From UBA5232 sp964557565 (lineage in GTDB: Bacteria > Patescibacteriota > Dojkabacteria > SC72), in contig CAZLAH010000005.1 in NCBI GenBank assembly GCA_964557565.1, forward strand, positions 1 to 48,876: a stretch of DNA of 48,876 bases. Direction: 5' to 3'. The position numbers and the translations under genes are program-made. Position 1 is the first letter of the stretch. Each line of letters opens with the position of its first letter. Below the pieces are notes generated by a model. The model was given only the letters and a program-made list of their open reading frames with translations. It was not told the origin of the DNA and searched no databases. Positions 26,997-35,783 of this stretch are shown here, piece after piece.

Positions 26997-27449
26997 CTAC
27001 TCTCTTGTTAATTCATACAAAATGATACTTGCACAATTTGCTACATTAAGAGATTCTTTCTTCCCTCTCATTGGGATCATTATTCTTTTATCGCTATGTA
27101 GTAGTACACTTTCATCTACTCCCTTCTTCTCATGACCAAATACCAATGCTAATTCTTTAGGATATGTTACTTTTTGAAAATCTTCAGCATCATCTGTCAA
27201 TTCTACAGAATATATTGGAATATTCCTCTCTCTTAATTCTGCTAATGCTTCTTCTGTAGAATCATAGTGTTCTGAATCTACCATCTCAGTAGCACCCAAA
27301 GCTGTTTTATCCAATTTAGGATTATCAATATCTGATGTTATTCCACAAAGATATATCTTCTCTACACTGCCTGCTCCATCTGCAGATCTAAAGATACTAC
27401 CTACATTAAAAACAGATCTAATATTGTCTAACACCAAATGTATTTTCAT
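26997..27449 (-). CDS. SpoU/TrmH-family RNA 2'-O-methyltransferase
   Basis: A 150-residue minimal SPOUT methyltransferase. All three family motifs are present: NIRSVFNVGSIFRSADG (motif 1), LVFGHEKKGVDE (motif 2) and IPMRGKKESLNVANCASIILYE (motif 3), which forms the SAM-binding trefoil knot. It would methylate a ribose 2'-OH in tRNA or rRNA; the exact target is not determinable because the protein has no extra RNA-binding domain. Its ATG overlaps the recG stop by 4 bases. Confidence 0.93.
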   Translation of the reverse strand: MKIHLVLDNIRSVFNVGSIFRSADGAGSVEKIYLCGITSDIDNPKLDKTALGATEMVDSEHYDSTEEALAELRERNIPIYSVELTDDAEDFQKVTYPKELALVFGHEKKGVDESVLLHSDKRIMIPMRGKKESLNVANCASIILYELTRE

Positions 27450-29449
27450 CTAAAAAGATTCTCTAATATATATTCGATGCTATTATCTTCCTTCAGAAGC
27501 CTTTTTGCAAATTCTCTAGCTTTAGCTAACAGCTTTGTATCATGAATATCTGCAATTTTAAAGATGGGAACACCAGCTTGCTTCAGACCGTATACCTCTC
27601 CTGGGCCTCTACTTTGAAGATCATATTCAGATACTTCAAATCCACTATTATGTTTTGAAAAATATTTAAGCCTTTCCTCTGCTGGTGATCCTGTTTCTAC
27701 ATTCTCATTTGGTATCACAAAACAAAATGACTCTTTCTCGCTTCTACCTACTCTTCCTCTAAGTTGATGTAATTGCGCTAAACCAAATCTTTCTGCATCC
27801 TCTATAACCATAATGGTGGCATTTGGTATGTCTATTCCTACTTCAATGACGGTTGTTGATATCAATATATTTATCTCATTCTTTCTAAATCTTTCTAAAA
27901 GAGAACTTTTCTCTTTCTCTTTCAATCTCCCATGTAAATATTCTATATTTAAACCCTTAAATATTTTCTTTAAATATTCAATTTCAGTCATAATGGATTT
28001 AGAGGCCAGTTTCTCTGATTCCTCAATGAGAGGATATATTATGAAAGCTTGATTCTCTAAATTACTTTCAAGAATCTTTTCTTTTACCCATTTAAAACAT
28101 GAATCTCTTTTCTTTGCCGGTGTAAAATATGTTTTAATATCCTGTCTATTCTTAGGTTTCTCTTTTATTTCTGATACATCCAATCCCCCGAAGAATATCT
28201 CTGTAAGACTTCTAGGTATGGGAGTTGCTGTCATTGTAAGGTAGTGAGGTGAATACTTAGTTATTTTCTTAAAGTACTCTCTTTGTTCTACGCCAAATCT
28301 ATGTTGTTCATCTATGATGATCAAATTAATATCTTGAGGAAGTTTCTTCTCAAAAAGAACGGCATGTGTCCCTATGATGAGTTTGTTGTCAGTATCACTT
28401 ATTTCTTTTTTAGACGATATACAGAGGTCAATTTGTATGTCCGTATCTTTAAATATATTTTTAAATGTTTCTAGATGTTGTTTTGCTAAAACAGTTGTTG
28501 GTGCAAGTAGTATACAAGAGAAACCATTCTTAATTGTATTGAGTATTGCCAGTGCAGCTACTACAGTTTTCCCACTTCCTACATCTCCATTGAGCAATCT
28601 GTTCATGGGTGTTGTTTTTAACATATCTTCTAAAATCTCTTCAAGAGCTTTGTTTTGATCATTGGTTAGTTTGTAAGGAAGTGATTTGATGAGGGCATTT
28701 ATTTCTTTACTTTTGATCTGTACTTTTCTTCCCTTCTGTTTTTCTCTCTCCAATTTTTGCTTCTCTATCTTTACACCAATCTTTAACATTTCATCGAAAG
28801 CTAATCTCTCTTTTGATTTCTCAATATCTTTTTGACTTGAAGGGAAGTGTATTTTTTCTATAGCAACTGGAAGAGGAAGTATATATAGTTTTTGTAAGTC
28901 TGTTTGATCTAGAGGTTCTTCTACAATTTCCTCAATACTGTTTTCTAAAGATTTGATTCTACTTCTAATTGTTCTTGAAGAGAGACCTTCTGTTTCGGGG
29001 TAAATTCCAATTAATTTCCCAAGATGGGTTTGATTGTTAGGATCCTCTTTGAACAGTTCAAACTTAGGATTATATATATTCTTTTTGCTACCCTTTGCAG
29101 AAATCTTAGCATCAAAGATATATATATTTTCTTTGATGAATGTCTTTTGTAGATATGGTTGATTGAAGAATGTTAATCTCAAAGAATCTGTATCATCTGA
29201 TACTTTTACAGTAGTTATCTTCTTTCTGAAATATGTTGTTTTAACATCATCTATTTTAGCTAGAAATGTTCCTTGTCCCTGTTCTTTAAATTCAGAGATG
29301 GATATGAGGGAGGATGTATCTTGATATCTAAAAGGGATATGGAAGAGTAAATCTTTTACAGTAGAGATGTTAAGTTTGCTAAAAAGAGTAGATTGTTTAT
29401 TTCCTATTCCCTTTATATTTTTTATACTACTGTTTGCAATTATATTCAT
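27446..29449 (-). CDS. recG: ATP-dependent DNA helicase RecG
   Basis: RecG rewinds and regresses stalled replication forks and branch-migrates recombination intermediates. It has an OB-fold wedge domain (about 45-150) and superfamily 2 helicase motifs: LLNGDVGSGKTVVAAL (Walker A), IIIDEQHRFGVEQRE (motif II), MTATPIPRSL (III) and QLRGRVGRSEKESFC (VI), then the RecG C-terminal part ending at ENLFR. I chose the ATG at 29449 (667 residues) rather than a TTG 16 codons upstream, because a 36-codon small gene ends one base before this ATG. Confidence 0.95.
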   Translation of the reverse strand: MNIIANSSIKNIKGIGNKQSTLFSKLNISTVKDLLFHIPFRYQDTSSLISISEFKEQGQGTFLAKIDDVKTTYFRKKITTVKVSDDTDSLRLTFFNQPYLQKTFIKENIYIFDAKISAKGSKKNIYNPKFELFKEDPNNQTHLGKLIGIYPETEGLSSRTIRSRIKSLENSIEEIVEEPLDQTDLQKLYILPLPVAIEKIHFPSSQKDIEKSKERLAFDEMLKIGVKIEKQKLEREKQKGRKVQIKSKEINALIKSLPYKLTNDQNKALEEILEDMLKTTPMNRLLNGDVGSGKTVVAALAILNTIKNGFSCILLAPTTVLAKQHLETFKNIFKDTDIQIDLCISSKKEISDTDNKLIIGTHAVLFEKKLPQDINLIIIDEQHRFGVEQREYFKKITKYSPHYLTMTATPIPRSLTEIFFGGLDVSEIKEKPKNRQDIKTYFTPAKKRDSCFKWVKEKILESNLENQAFIIYPLIEESEKLASKSIMTEIEYLKKIFKGLNIEYLHGRLKEKEKSSLLERFRKNEINILISTTVIEVGIDIPNATIMVIEDAERFGLAQLHQLRGRVGRSEKESFCFVIPNENVETGSPAEERLKYFSKHNSGFEVSEYDLQSRGPGEVYGLKQAGVPIFKIADIHDTKLLAKAREFAKRLLKEDNSIEYILENLFR

Positions 29450-29450
29450 A

Positions 29451-29561
29451 CTAAAGTATGAAGAGTGTGAGAATGATTGGTAATATGATACTTGCAACTA
29501 AAACAACTGCAATTAGCACATTTAATATATTCCCTATTTTCTTTCTAGTTTCCTTTTTCAT
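29451..29561 (-). CDS. Small single-pass membrane peptide (36 aa)
   Basis: An ATG-started 36-codon frame with a Lys-rich start (KKETRKK) followed by one hydrophobic helix of about 22 residues (about 12-34) that reaches the C-terminus. Its TAG is separated from the recG ATG by one base, and its ATG lies 24 bases after the RelA/SpoT-homologue stop, so it fits exactly between two cotranscribed genes. The composition is typical of a small membrane peptide. The function is unknown: it may be a membrane modulator or a translational coupler for recG. It could be chance in AT-rich DNA, but the clean fit argues otherwise. Confidence 0.55.
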   Translation of the reverse strand: MKKETRKKIGNILNVLIAVVLVASIILPIILTLFIL

Positions 29562-29585
29562 ATTCTCTATTCTATATCTTTTTCT

Positions 29586-31040
29586 CTATTTTTTTAAGTT
29601 CTTGGCAAGAGATTTCTTAATTTTAGATCTCGTGCTCTCTGAATTGCTATATTGAAGAGCCTTCTCTTGCTGATGGTTTTTGTTTTTATCTGTCTTTATC
29701 TCTACAACATCACCTGTTTGCACAATTGAAGAAAGACTTGCAGGTTTTCCATTTACTTTTGCACCTGTTGCACTATTGCCTATGTGCGTATGCAACCTGT
29801 ATGCAAAATCTAATACAGTATCTCCTTTTTCAAGAGGAATAATTTTATTTTTAGGTGTAAATGCAAATGCTTCTTCTTCGAAGATATCGGCTTTTATTGG
29901 AATACTAAATACCTTGTTGCTTTTCTCTTGGCATTCTTCTATTTGTTCCTGAATCTCTTTTACCCAATGGTATTCATTTGTTGGGTTTGCATATCTAGAT
30001 TTGCTTGCTTTGTAGGCGATATGGGATGCACTGCCGTAGGTATTTGTAAAATACATATCATCAGTGAGTATTTGCATCTCTATGTAAAGTGGTGATATCT
30101 GAGGAAATCTCATTGGAAAGTGCATAGCTTTGTATCCATTCTTTTTGGGATTTGATATGTAATCATCAAATCTTTCATAGTGAATTTCTGCATTGTCCAT
30201 CAATTTCTCTAAACCTTTGTAACAATTGTCTTCATCTTTAAATACAATTCGGAAAGCAATTAAATCTTCAAGACTATCTATCTTTGGATTTATCCATTCC
30301 TTCTCATACTTTTTTAATTTCTTGTATATGCTGTATTTACTTTTTATTCTTCCAGCTATACTTGGTTTTGGAGAGATATCTATCATATTCTCTTCTAAAA
30401 TTTTTTTGTATTTAGTAAAAAGAGTACTATTAATATTGTTTTCTTTTAACTTCTTGCTAATACTTTCGTATTCGGTTGGTAGATACTCTTTAAAGGCGTT
30501 CTCCTCTATTTCTTTCTTTATTTCTTCAAAGTGTAAGTATTCTGCAAGTACTGAGTATATATTCAAAGCTTTGTTTAGAGCTTCTTTCTTCTTTTCTACT
30601 GGTATGTTCTTTATTGTATCGACATCGTTCTTTTTGTCTAGAATTTTTAGTATAACTGGTCGAAGATCTTTTGAGCTATTTAGAATGTACTTAATGATGA
30701 TTTCCGTGTCAGTATCTGTAGCTTCTGTTACGTCTCTAACTCTCTTAGAATCTTGTATTAAGAAGAATATTTCTTCACCAAAATTCTCCTTGATATTTTC
30801 TTCTTCTGTATTTAAATCTACTTCATGCAATATTGCTGCTATTACTGTTGCTGTATCCATTTTCATTTCTTTAAGATCTGTTGCAACATTTAAAGTGTGT
30901 ATAATCATAGGGTCTCCATTGAATCTTTTTTTGTCTTTGTAGTATTTTTTTGCATATTCAATACTTTTCTTAACTTCAGGTAAGAACTTCTTTGGTATCC
31001 ATTTTAATATTCTTTTTTCTTTCTTTTCTATTTCTTCCAT
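29586..31040 (-). CDS. RelA/SpoT-homologue (p)ppGpp synthetase with degenerate hydrolase
   Basis: A 484-residue RSH-family alarmone enzyme. The N-terminal HD-type hydrolase domain keeps His48, but the HD pair is HE (H72-E73), the following ED pair is missing, and the later DRLHN motif reads LDKKND, so ppGpp hydrolysis is probably lost. The synthetase domain looks intact: GRIKSKYSIYKK (R231), DSLEDLIAFRIVF, NPKKNGYKAMH and YIEMQILTDDMY (E321). A TGS domain covers 391-450. There is no C-terminal ACT domain. It likely makes (p)ppGpp in response to starvation. It lies between tyrS and the small peptide with recG. A GGGAG motif before the ATG may serve as Shine-Dalgarno. Confidence 0.92.
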   Translation of the reverse strand: MEEIEKKEKRILKWIPKKFLPEVKKSIEYAKKYYKDKKRFNGDPMIIHTLNVATDLKEMKMDTATVIAAILHEVDLNTEEENIKENFGEEIFFLIQDSKRVRDVTEATDTDTEIIIKYILNSSKDLRPVILKILDKKNDVDTIKNIPVEKKKEALNKALNIYSVLAEYLHFEEIKKEIEENAFKEYLPTEYESISKKLKENNINSTLFTKYKKILEENMIDISPKPSIAGRIKSKYSIYKKLKKYEKEWINPKIDSLEDLIAFRIVFKDEDNCYKGLEKLMDNAEIHYERFDDYISNPKKNGYKAMHFPMRFPQISPLYIEMQILTDDMYFTNTYGSASHIAYKASKSRYANPTNEYHWVKEIQEQIEECQEKSNKVFSIPIKADIFEEEAFAFTPKNKIIPLEKGDTVLDFAYRLHTHIGNSATGAKVNGKPASLSSIVQTGDVVEIKTDKNKNHQQEKALQYSNSESTRSKIKKSLAKNLKK

Positions 31041-31092
31041 ATTTAAAAACTCCCTTTGTAAGGGGTTAAATAGCTTAAATATTTCCCCTTGA

Positions 31093-32313
31093 TTAAGATT
31101 GGAGTGTTACTTTACAAATATTTTTACCAACCTTAAGTATGAAGGATGGATATTGTGATGATGTGATTGATTGATTGAATTCATTTTTTCTTTCATCATT
31201 TATTTTTACAGCTCCCTGTTCGATTAGTCTTCTTGCTTGACCTTTACTACTAGCAAAATTTATTTTTACTAGGAGATCATTTAGAGCTATTTCATTTTCA
31301 GTAATTGCTATCTCTGGAATTTCTGTATCCATATCTTTTTTTTGAAATACAGATTCGAAAAATTCTTGTGCTTTTTGTGCCTCCTCTTTTGATGTAATCT
31401 CAGACGTTATTGTTAATGCTAATTCTTTCTTCAAAGTCATCGGATTCTCTCCCTCTTCCAATCTCCTTTTGTAATTATTTAAATCCTCAATGGTAGAGTT
31501 TGTTAATATCTCAAAAGCTCTTAGGATTATATCATCAGTGAATGCCATTACCTTCCCATATATATCTTGTGGAGTATCATCCATCCTAATCATATTCCCT
31601 GTACTTTTTCCCATCTTACTTCCATCAGAAGTTGTAAGTAGTTTGCCAGCTAAAACAAACTTCTCTTTTTTACAATGATTCAAAATCATATCCCTACCAG
31701 CCAACATGTTGAAAAGCTGATCATTACCACCAATCTCTACATCGATATCCATCATTACTGAATCATATCCTTGCATCATTGGATACAGGAACTCATTTAA
31801 ATGAATTGGTTTGTTCTCTTCCATTCTCTTTTGGAACATATCTCTTTTGAGCATCTGTTGAACTGTAAACTCAGAGGCTAATTCTACTACCTCTTTGAAT
31901 GTTAATTTGTCATGCCACTGTCCATTGTAGAGTATCTCTACAGGATTCTCTTCATTGTATATATCTATGATCTTTGAAGCCTGTTTAACATAGTTTTGCA
32001 TATTCTCTTCTACCTGTTCTTTTGTAAGCATTACTCTAGTAGCACTCTTGTCTGTAGGATCCCCTATCCTTGCAGTAAAATCACCAATGAGGAATATGAC
32101 ATGATGTCCTAGCTTTCTAAAATCTTCGAGCTTTCTCATACCTACTGTATGCCCTATGTGTAGAGTGTTTGCTGATGGGTCAAAACCTTGATATATATTT
32201 AATCGTTTTCCTGATTCTAAAAGCTCTTTTAGTCCATCTTTAGAAGGAAGTATTTGTTCTACTCCTTTCTCTAGTATCCTCTCTATTATTTCTTTGTCTT
32301 GTTTAACTTCCAC
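31093..32313 (-). CDS. tyrS: Tyrosyl-tRNA synthetase
   Basis: A class I synthetase charging tRNA-Tyr, 406 residues. HIGH is intact (H52-I-G-H55) and the second signature is KMGKS, in SDGSKMGKSTGN. An S4 RNA-binding domain occupies the C-terminus (about 345-406, NFASSKGQARRLIEQGAVKIN). The start is GTG at 32313, supported by a perfect TATAAT box 6 bases before it; no ATG is available before the core. It shares a 53-base divergent promoter region with the Cys-rich membrane protein. Confidence 0.97.
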   Translation of the reverse strand: MEVKQDKEIIERILEKGVEQILPSKDGLKELLESGKRLNIYQGFDPSANTLHIGHTVGMRKLEDFRKLGHHVIFLIGDFTARIGDPTDKSATRVMLTKEQVEENMQNYVKQASKIIDIYNEENPVEILYNGQWHDKLTFKEVVELASEFTVQQMLKRDMFQKRMEENKPIHLNEFLYPMMQGYDSVMMDIDVEIGGNDQLFNMLAGRDMILNHCKKEKFVLAGKLLTTSDGSKMGKSTGNMIRMDDTPQDIYGKVMAFTDDIILRAFEILTNSTIEDLNNYKRRLEEGENPMTLKKELALTITSEITSKEEAQKAQEFFESVFQKKDMDTEIPEIAITENEIALNDLLVKINFASSKGQARRLIEQGAVKINDERKNEFNQSITSSQYPSFILKVGKNICKVTLQS

Positions 32314-32319
32314 TCCAGT

Positions 32320-32325
32320 ATTATA
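32320..32325 (-). promoter_or_regulatory. -10 box of tyrS, leaderless
   Basis: Consensus TATAAT exactly 6 bases before the GTG start, which supports both the unusual start codon and leaderless transcription. Confidence 0.6.
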
Positions 32326-32331
32326 TATATA

Positions 32332-32360
32332 TTGTTAAAAAGTTTCCACTTTGATATTCT
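32332..32360 (+). promoter_or_regulatory. Promoter of Cys-rich membrane protein gene, leaderless
   Basis: TTGTTA (32332-32337), a 17-base spacer and TATTCT (32355-32360), then 6 bases to the ATG at 32367. Transcription is expected to start at the A of the ATG. Confidence 0.65.
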
Positions 32361-32366
32361 TAAGCT

Positions 32367-34562
32367 ATGTACAAGGTAAAAACTGCTTTAATTTTTTTCT
32401 TCCTCTTACCATTCTTCCTGATACCTTTGAAAGTATCTGCTGAAGAAGAGGTTGGAGTAAAAAGTATTGAGGAATATTCTGATGATATTCGAGAGAGCAA
32501 GGATAATTTGTTGTTTGTAGAAAGTGAGTGTGAAGCTTGTGAGGAGTTAGAGAGTGAGGTCTCTGAGATGGGTATTTCTTCTTTCCCTGTATATTTGATT
32601 GATATTACTGAGAATGAAAGTTTTACAAAACTTCTAAAGAGTTTGTATCTTTCGTGTGGTAGTAATTCTGGTATCGAGCCTAGTGTCCCCTTTTTCTACT
32701 CTAATGACAATTGCTATCTTGGTAAGACAAATATTTTAAACAGAATTTCTTCGTTAATTGTTGAGAGTAGTTCTTCTGTATCAGAAGAAGGTTTTGATTT
32801 TTTGTCTGCATACAAGGCGAAGTTAGAGGCAGAGGAATATCAGAACAAGTCTGTTGTAGATCTTGTTTTAGATGATACAGAGGTCTGGGAATTAGCTATA
32901 GTTGGTGTTACTGTTTTGGGTGCTGTTGGATTTTTAATATATATTGTTGTAAACAGAAAGAAATCAAGTAAGAAGCAGAAAAATATCTATGGTGTTTTAC
33001 AGACTTTGTTGTTTTTACTTCCTACTTTGTATTTAGGTATTAAGGTAAATACAGCTGTAGATTTAAGTAGTCAGTACAGTAGTGCTGGAGGTTGTCAACC
33101 AAGTGGAGAGGGATGTGTATCATATGCCGAGAGAGAGGCTGCTAGGGCTAAGGATGATGATTACAGGTTGGCAAATCCAAAACAAGCAAAGAAAGCGCAG
33201 GAATATATTGCGAGTAATGGTGGTGCTGAGAATGCAGTTGCTAATGGAAATGCTCAAGTTATTGCTACCAGTCAAGCAATAATAGATGCAACTAGATCTG
33301 GTGGAAATATTGACTTGGTAAAAGCCAGGCAATTGTCAGAATCTATAAAATCAAATTCTTTAACAGTTTCCTCAAATGATTCTGTAACAGTCAAATTGTT
33401 AGGATCACAGGAATCAATCACTTTAGATTTGTCTGCCGCATATTCTGTTGATCCTTCTGCAGTGTATATTGCACAAGTAAATCAGGCACTAAAGGGAGAA
33501 AATCTATCTTGCTCAAGACGTGAAGATTGTGAATCTCTTTTGTTAAAACATAATAGCGAAGTTCTTAGTGATAAGAATGGTTACTTACTTCAATTTGACA
33601 AAGTAACAGGTCAGATGATTAAGACAGATGTAAATATGGCTACAGTAGAAGATTTTTGTTACTTAACAGATACCATTACTGGTACTGGTGGAGATGGGAA
33701 ATGTAAGTGTGAAAATGGGATAGGTGGTTTTGTCTGGACTACTGGTAGTGAAGGTGCTTCTTGTGATGCCATTTGTAGGGTTAGAAATCTAGTCTGTGAA
33801 GATTGTAATCCTGAACCTCCTGGACCACCTAAAAATCCTCCTACATCAGGTCCATACTGTGGAGATGGGATACTCGGTAATGTATCTGGTGAACAGTGTG
33901 AATACAATGACCCAAGTGGAGTGTCATGCTCATGGAACTCATGTGATTCCTCATGTAAATGTCCTACCGAAAACATACCATACTGTGGAGATGGAAAAAT
34001 AGATAAAGGAGAACAGTGCGAATTAGGAGATCCATCTGGTATGCAATGCTCTTGGAGTACATGTAATCAGGTTAATTGTCTTTGTAAAACTCCTGGTTGT
34101 GGAGATGGTGTACTAAGTGGTACTGAGAAATGTGAGAAAGATGATCCTGATGGTGTCTCATGCCTTTGGAACAATGAGTGTAATCAACTTACTTGTGACT
34201 GTAAAGTAGAACAATCACCATCATGTGGAGATGGTGTTCTACAAGATGGAGAACAGTGTGAACTAAATGATCCAGCTGGAAACAGATGCTCTTGGAGTGT
34301 ATGTAGTAAATATACATGCTCATGCCCTGTAGCTCCTCAAACAGGAATACTCTCATCCTCAGAGTCAAAAGTTATACTAGGTGCTACCCTACTCTTTATT
34401 GGTTTGTTGTTTGAATATATTGTTAAACTATCTAACAAAACTGTAATGCTAACAACAAGTGGTATAGTCAAGATCAATAAGTATATGAAAGAAAACAAAA
34501 AGAGTAGAAATATACAAAAAACAAGTAAGAGAAGAGAGGGATTAGAGAAAAGATTTAAGTAA
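32367..34562 (+). CDS. Exported thioredoxin-like protein with four Cys-rich repeats
   Basis: A 731-residue protein. A signal peptide (1-25) is followed by a thioredoxin-like segment (about 30-130) with a C-E-A-C pair (C55, C58) and a VPFF segment resembling the cis-Pro loop. Two membrane helices follow (about 175-195 and 207-226). After a long polar region come four Cys-rich repeats beginning at C498, C540, C578 and C620, each of the form CGDG...E.CE..DP.G..CSW..C....C.C. They resemble myxobacterial-type or DUF4215 Cys-rich repeats. A final membrane helix lies at about 676-695, with a Lys/Arg-rich tail. It may handle surface disulphides or act in attachment. Its end overlaps convergent rarA by 8 bases. 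Confidence 0.85.
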   Translation: MYKVKTALIFFFLLPFFLIPLKVSAEEEVGVKSIEEYSDDIRESKDNLLFVESECEACEELESEVSEMGISSFPVYLIDITENESFTKLLKSLYLSCGSNSGIEPSVPFFYSNDNCYLGKTNILNRISSLIVESSSSVSEEGFDFLSAYKAKLEAEEYQNKSVVDLVLDDTEVWELAIVGVTVLGAVGFLIYIVVNRKKSSKKQKNIYGVLQTLLFLLPTLYLGIKVNTAVDLSSQYSSAGGCQPSGEGCVSYAEREAARAKDDDYRLANPKQAKKAQEYIASNGGAENAVANGNAQVIATSQAIIDATRSGGNIDLVKARQLSESIKSNSLTVSSNDSVTVKLLGSQESITLDLSAAYSVDPSAVYIAQVNQALKGENLSCSRREDCESLLLKHNSEVLSDKNGYLLQFDKVTGQMIKTDVNMATVEDFCYLTDTITGTGGDGKCKCENGIGGFVWTTGSEGASCDAICRVRNLVCEDCNPEPPGPPKNPPTSGPYCGDGILGNVSGEQCEYNDPSGVSCSWNSCDSSCKCPTENIPYCGDGKIDKGEQCELGDPSGMQCSWSTCNQVNCLCKTPGCGDGVLSGTEKCEKDDPDGVSCLWNNECNQLTCDCKVEQSPSCGDGVLQDGEQCELNDPAGNRCSWSVCSKYTCSCPVAPQTGILSSSESKVILGATLLFIGLLFEYIVKLSNKTVMLTTSGIVKINKYMKENKKSRNIQKTSKRREGLEKRFK
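33858..34325 (+). repeat. Four tandem Cys-rich coding repeats
   Basis: Four in-frame units of 38-42 codons, each opening with TGTGGAGATGG. Spacing is 42, 38 and 42 codons. They encode the Cys-rich modules of the exported protein and show clear internal duplication. Confidence 0.85.
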
Positions 34563-35754
34563 GATATTTCCTATTCTTAAGCTTGTCAGGCATACACTGT
34601 TGATCTGATTTTTTACTTTCTAAGTCATGATCATACTCATACCCCTTTCCATACCCTATCTCTCTCATTAATTTTGTTTCTCCATTCCTAATATTTAAAG
34701 GTACAGGTAAATTACCATGTATCTCAATATCCTTCTTTACTAACCCTTCTACAACATATGCAGTATTGTCCTTAGGTGCTTTGGAGAGATATATGGCTAA
34801 CTGTATTAAAAAGATTTCACATTCAGGCATACCAACCTTTTGACACGCTTCATATACAGTATTTGCAAGTACTATTGCATTTGGATCTGCATTACCAATA
34901 TCCTCGCTAGCGAACCTTAATAGTCTTCTAGCTACATACAAAGGATCCTCACCACCACTTAGCATTCTTCCTACCCAGTATGAAGCTGCGTCAGGATTGG
35001 AGGATCTCATGGATTTGTGTATGGCAGATATTATGTTGTAATGCTCTTCCCCATTCTTGTCATAGTAAACGGGTTTTTGTATTGTTTCAGTTATTACCTT
35101 TTCCGTAATCTCTTTCTCTTTTGTAGATTCTGTTAGTGTTACAGCCATTTCTAATACGTTTAATCCTGATCGTATATCTCCATTAGAAAGGTTTGCCATC
35201 ATATCTAAAGCTTTCTTCTTTATGGATATCTCTGGAAATTCTTTTTTAGATATATTCTTAAGTAATTTAGATATATCTTCTTCTGTTTGTTGTTTGAAGA
35301 CAAATACTTTTGTTCTAGAGAGTAATGCACTATTTATTGTAAATGATGGATTCTCTGTAGTTGCACCAATTAGTATGACTATACCTTTCTCTACATATGG
35401 TAGTAATGCATCCTGTTGTGCTTTGTTCCATCTGTGTATTTCATCTAAGAAAAGAATTGTTTTTTTACCATACTGTTGATTTGAGAGAGCAATCTTAATT
35501 ATTTTTCTCAGTGTATCCTTACCGCTTGTAACGGCTTGTAGCTTGTGGAAATCATAGTAGAGGTTAAGAGAGAGAATGTATGCTAATGTTGTCTTACCTG
35601 TCCCTGGTGGACCCCAGAATATCATTGAGGGTATCTTTCCACTCTCAAGAAATTTTCTAATGGGACCATTTTCACCAACTAGGTGTTCTTGTCCTATGAA
35701 GTCTTCTAGTGTTTTAGGTCTGTATTTTGATGCTAATGGTTCATATATTGGCAT
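34555..35754 (-). CDS. rarA: Replication-associated recombination protein RarA (MgsA/WRNIP1 family)
   Basis: An AAA+ ATPase acting at stalled replication forks, 399 residues. Walker A is GPPGTGKTT (48-56), Walker B LFLDEIHRWNKAQQDALL, and sensor 1 IGATTENPSF. The family-specific C-terminal tetramerisation part has MLSGGEDPLYVARRLLRFASEDIGNADP and ends with the NLPVPLNIRN motif. ATG start at 35754 with TATAAT 6 bases before it. Confidence 0.95.
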   Translation of the reverse strand: MPIYEPLASKYRPKTLEDFIGQEHLVGENGPIRKFLESGKIPSMIFWGPPGTGKTTLAYILSLNLYYDFHKLQAVTSGKDTLRKIIKIALSNQQYGKKTILFLDEIHRWNKAQQDALLPYVEKGIVILIGATTENPSFTINSALLSRTKVFVFKQQTEEDISKLLKNISKKEFPEISIKKKALDMMANLSNGDIRSGLNVLEMAVTLTESTKEKEITEKVITETIQKPVYYDKNGEEHYNIISAIHKSMRSSNPDAASYWVGRMLSGGEDPLYVARRLLRFASEDIGNADPNAIVLANTVYEACQKVGMPECEIFLIQLAIYLSKAPKDNTAYVVEGLVKKDIEIHGNLPVPLNIRNGETKLMREIGYGKGYEYDHDLESKKSDQQCMPDKLKNRKYLT

Positions 35755-35760
35755 AGCTGT

Positions 35761-35766
35761 ATTATA
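35761..35766 (-). promoter_or_regulatory. -10 box of rarA, leaderless
   Basis: Consensus TATAAT exactly 6 bases before the ATG on the minus strand. Confidence 0.55.
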
Positions 35767-35783
35767 TACCCTTTTGGAAATAA

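Noticed and set aside
29450..29497. TTG start 16 codons upstream of recG's ATG
   Set aside because: It would overlap the 36-codon peptide; the ATG is placed one base after that peptide's stop and gives a normal RecG N-terminus.
30226..30942. 238-codon plus-strand ORF opposite the RSH gene
   Set aside because: A Phe/Ser-rich antisense shadow of Lys/Glu-rich coding sequence, not a membrane protein.
31041..31092. Terminator between tyrS and the RSH gene
   Set aside because: CCCTT/AAGGG with a 3-base loop and AGTTTTT is only 5 bp, and overlaps the possible Shine-Dalgarno sequence of the next gene. Too weak to call.
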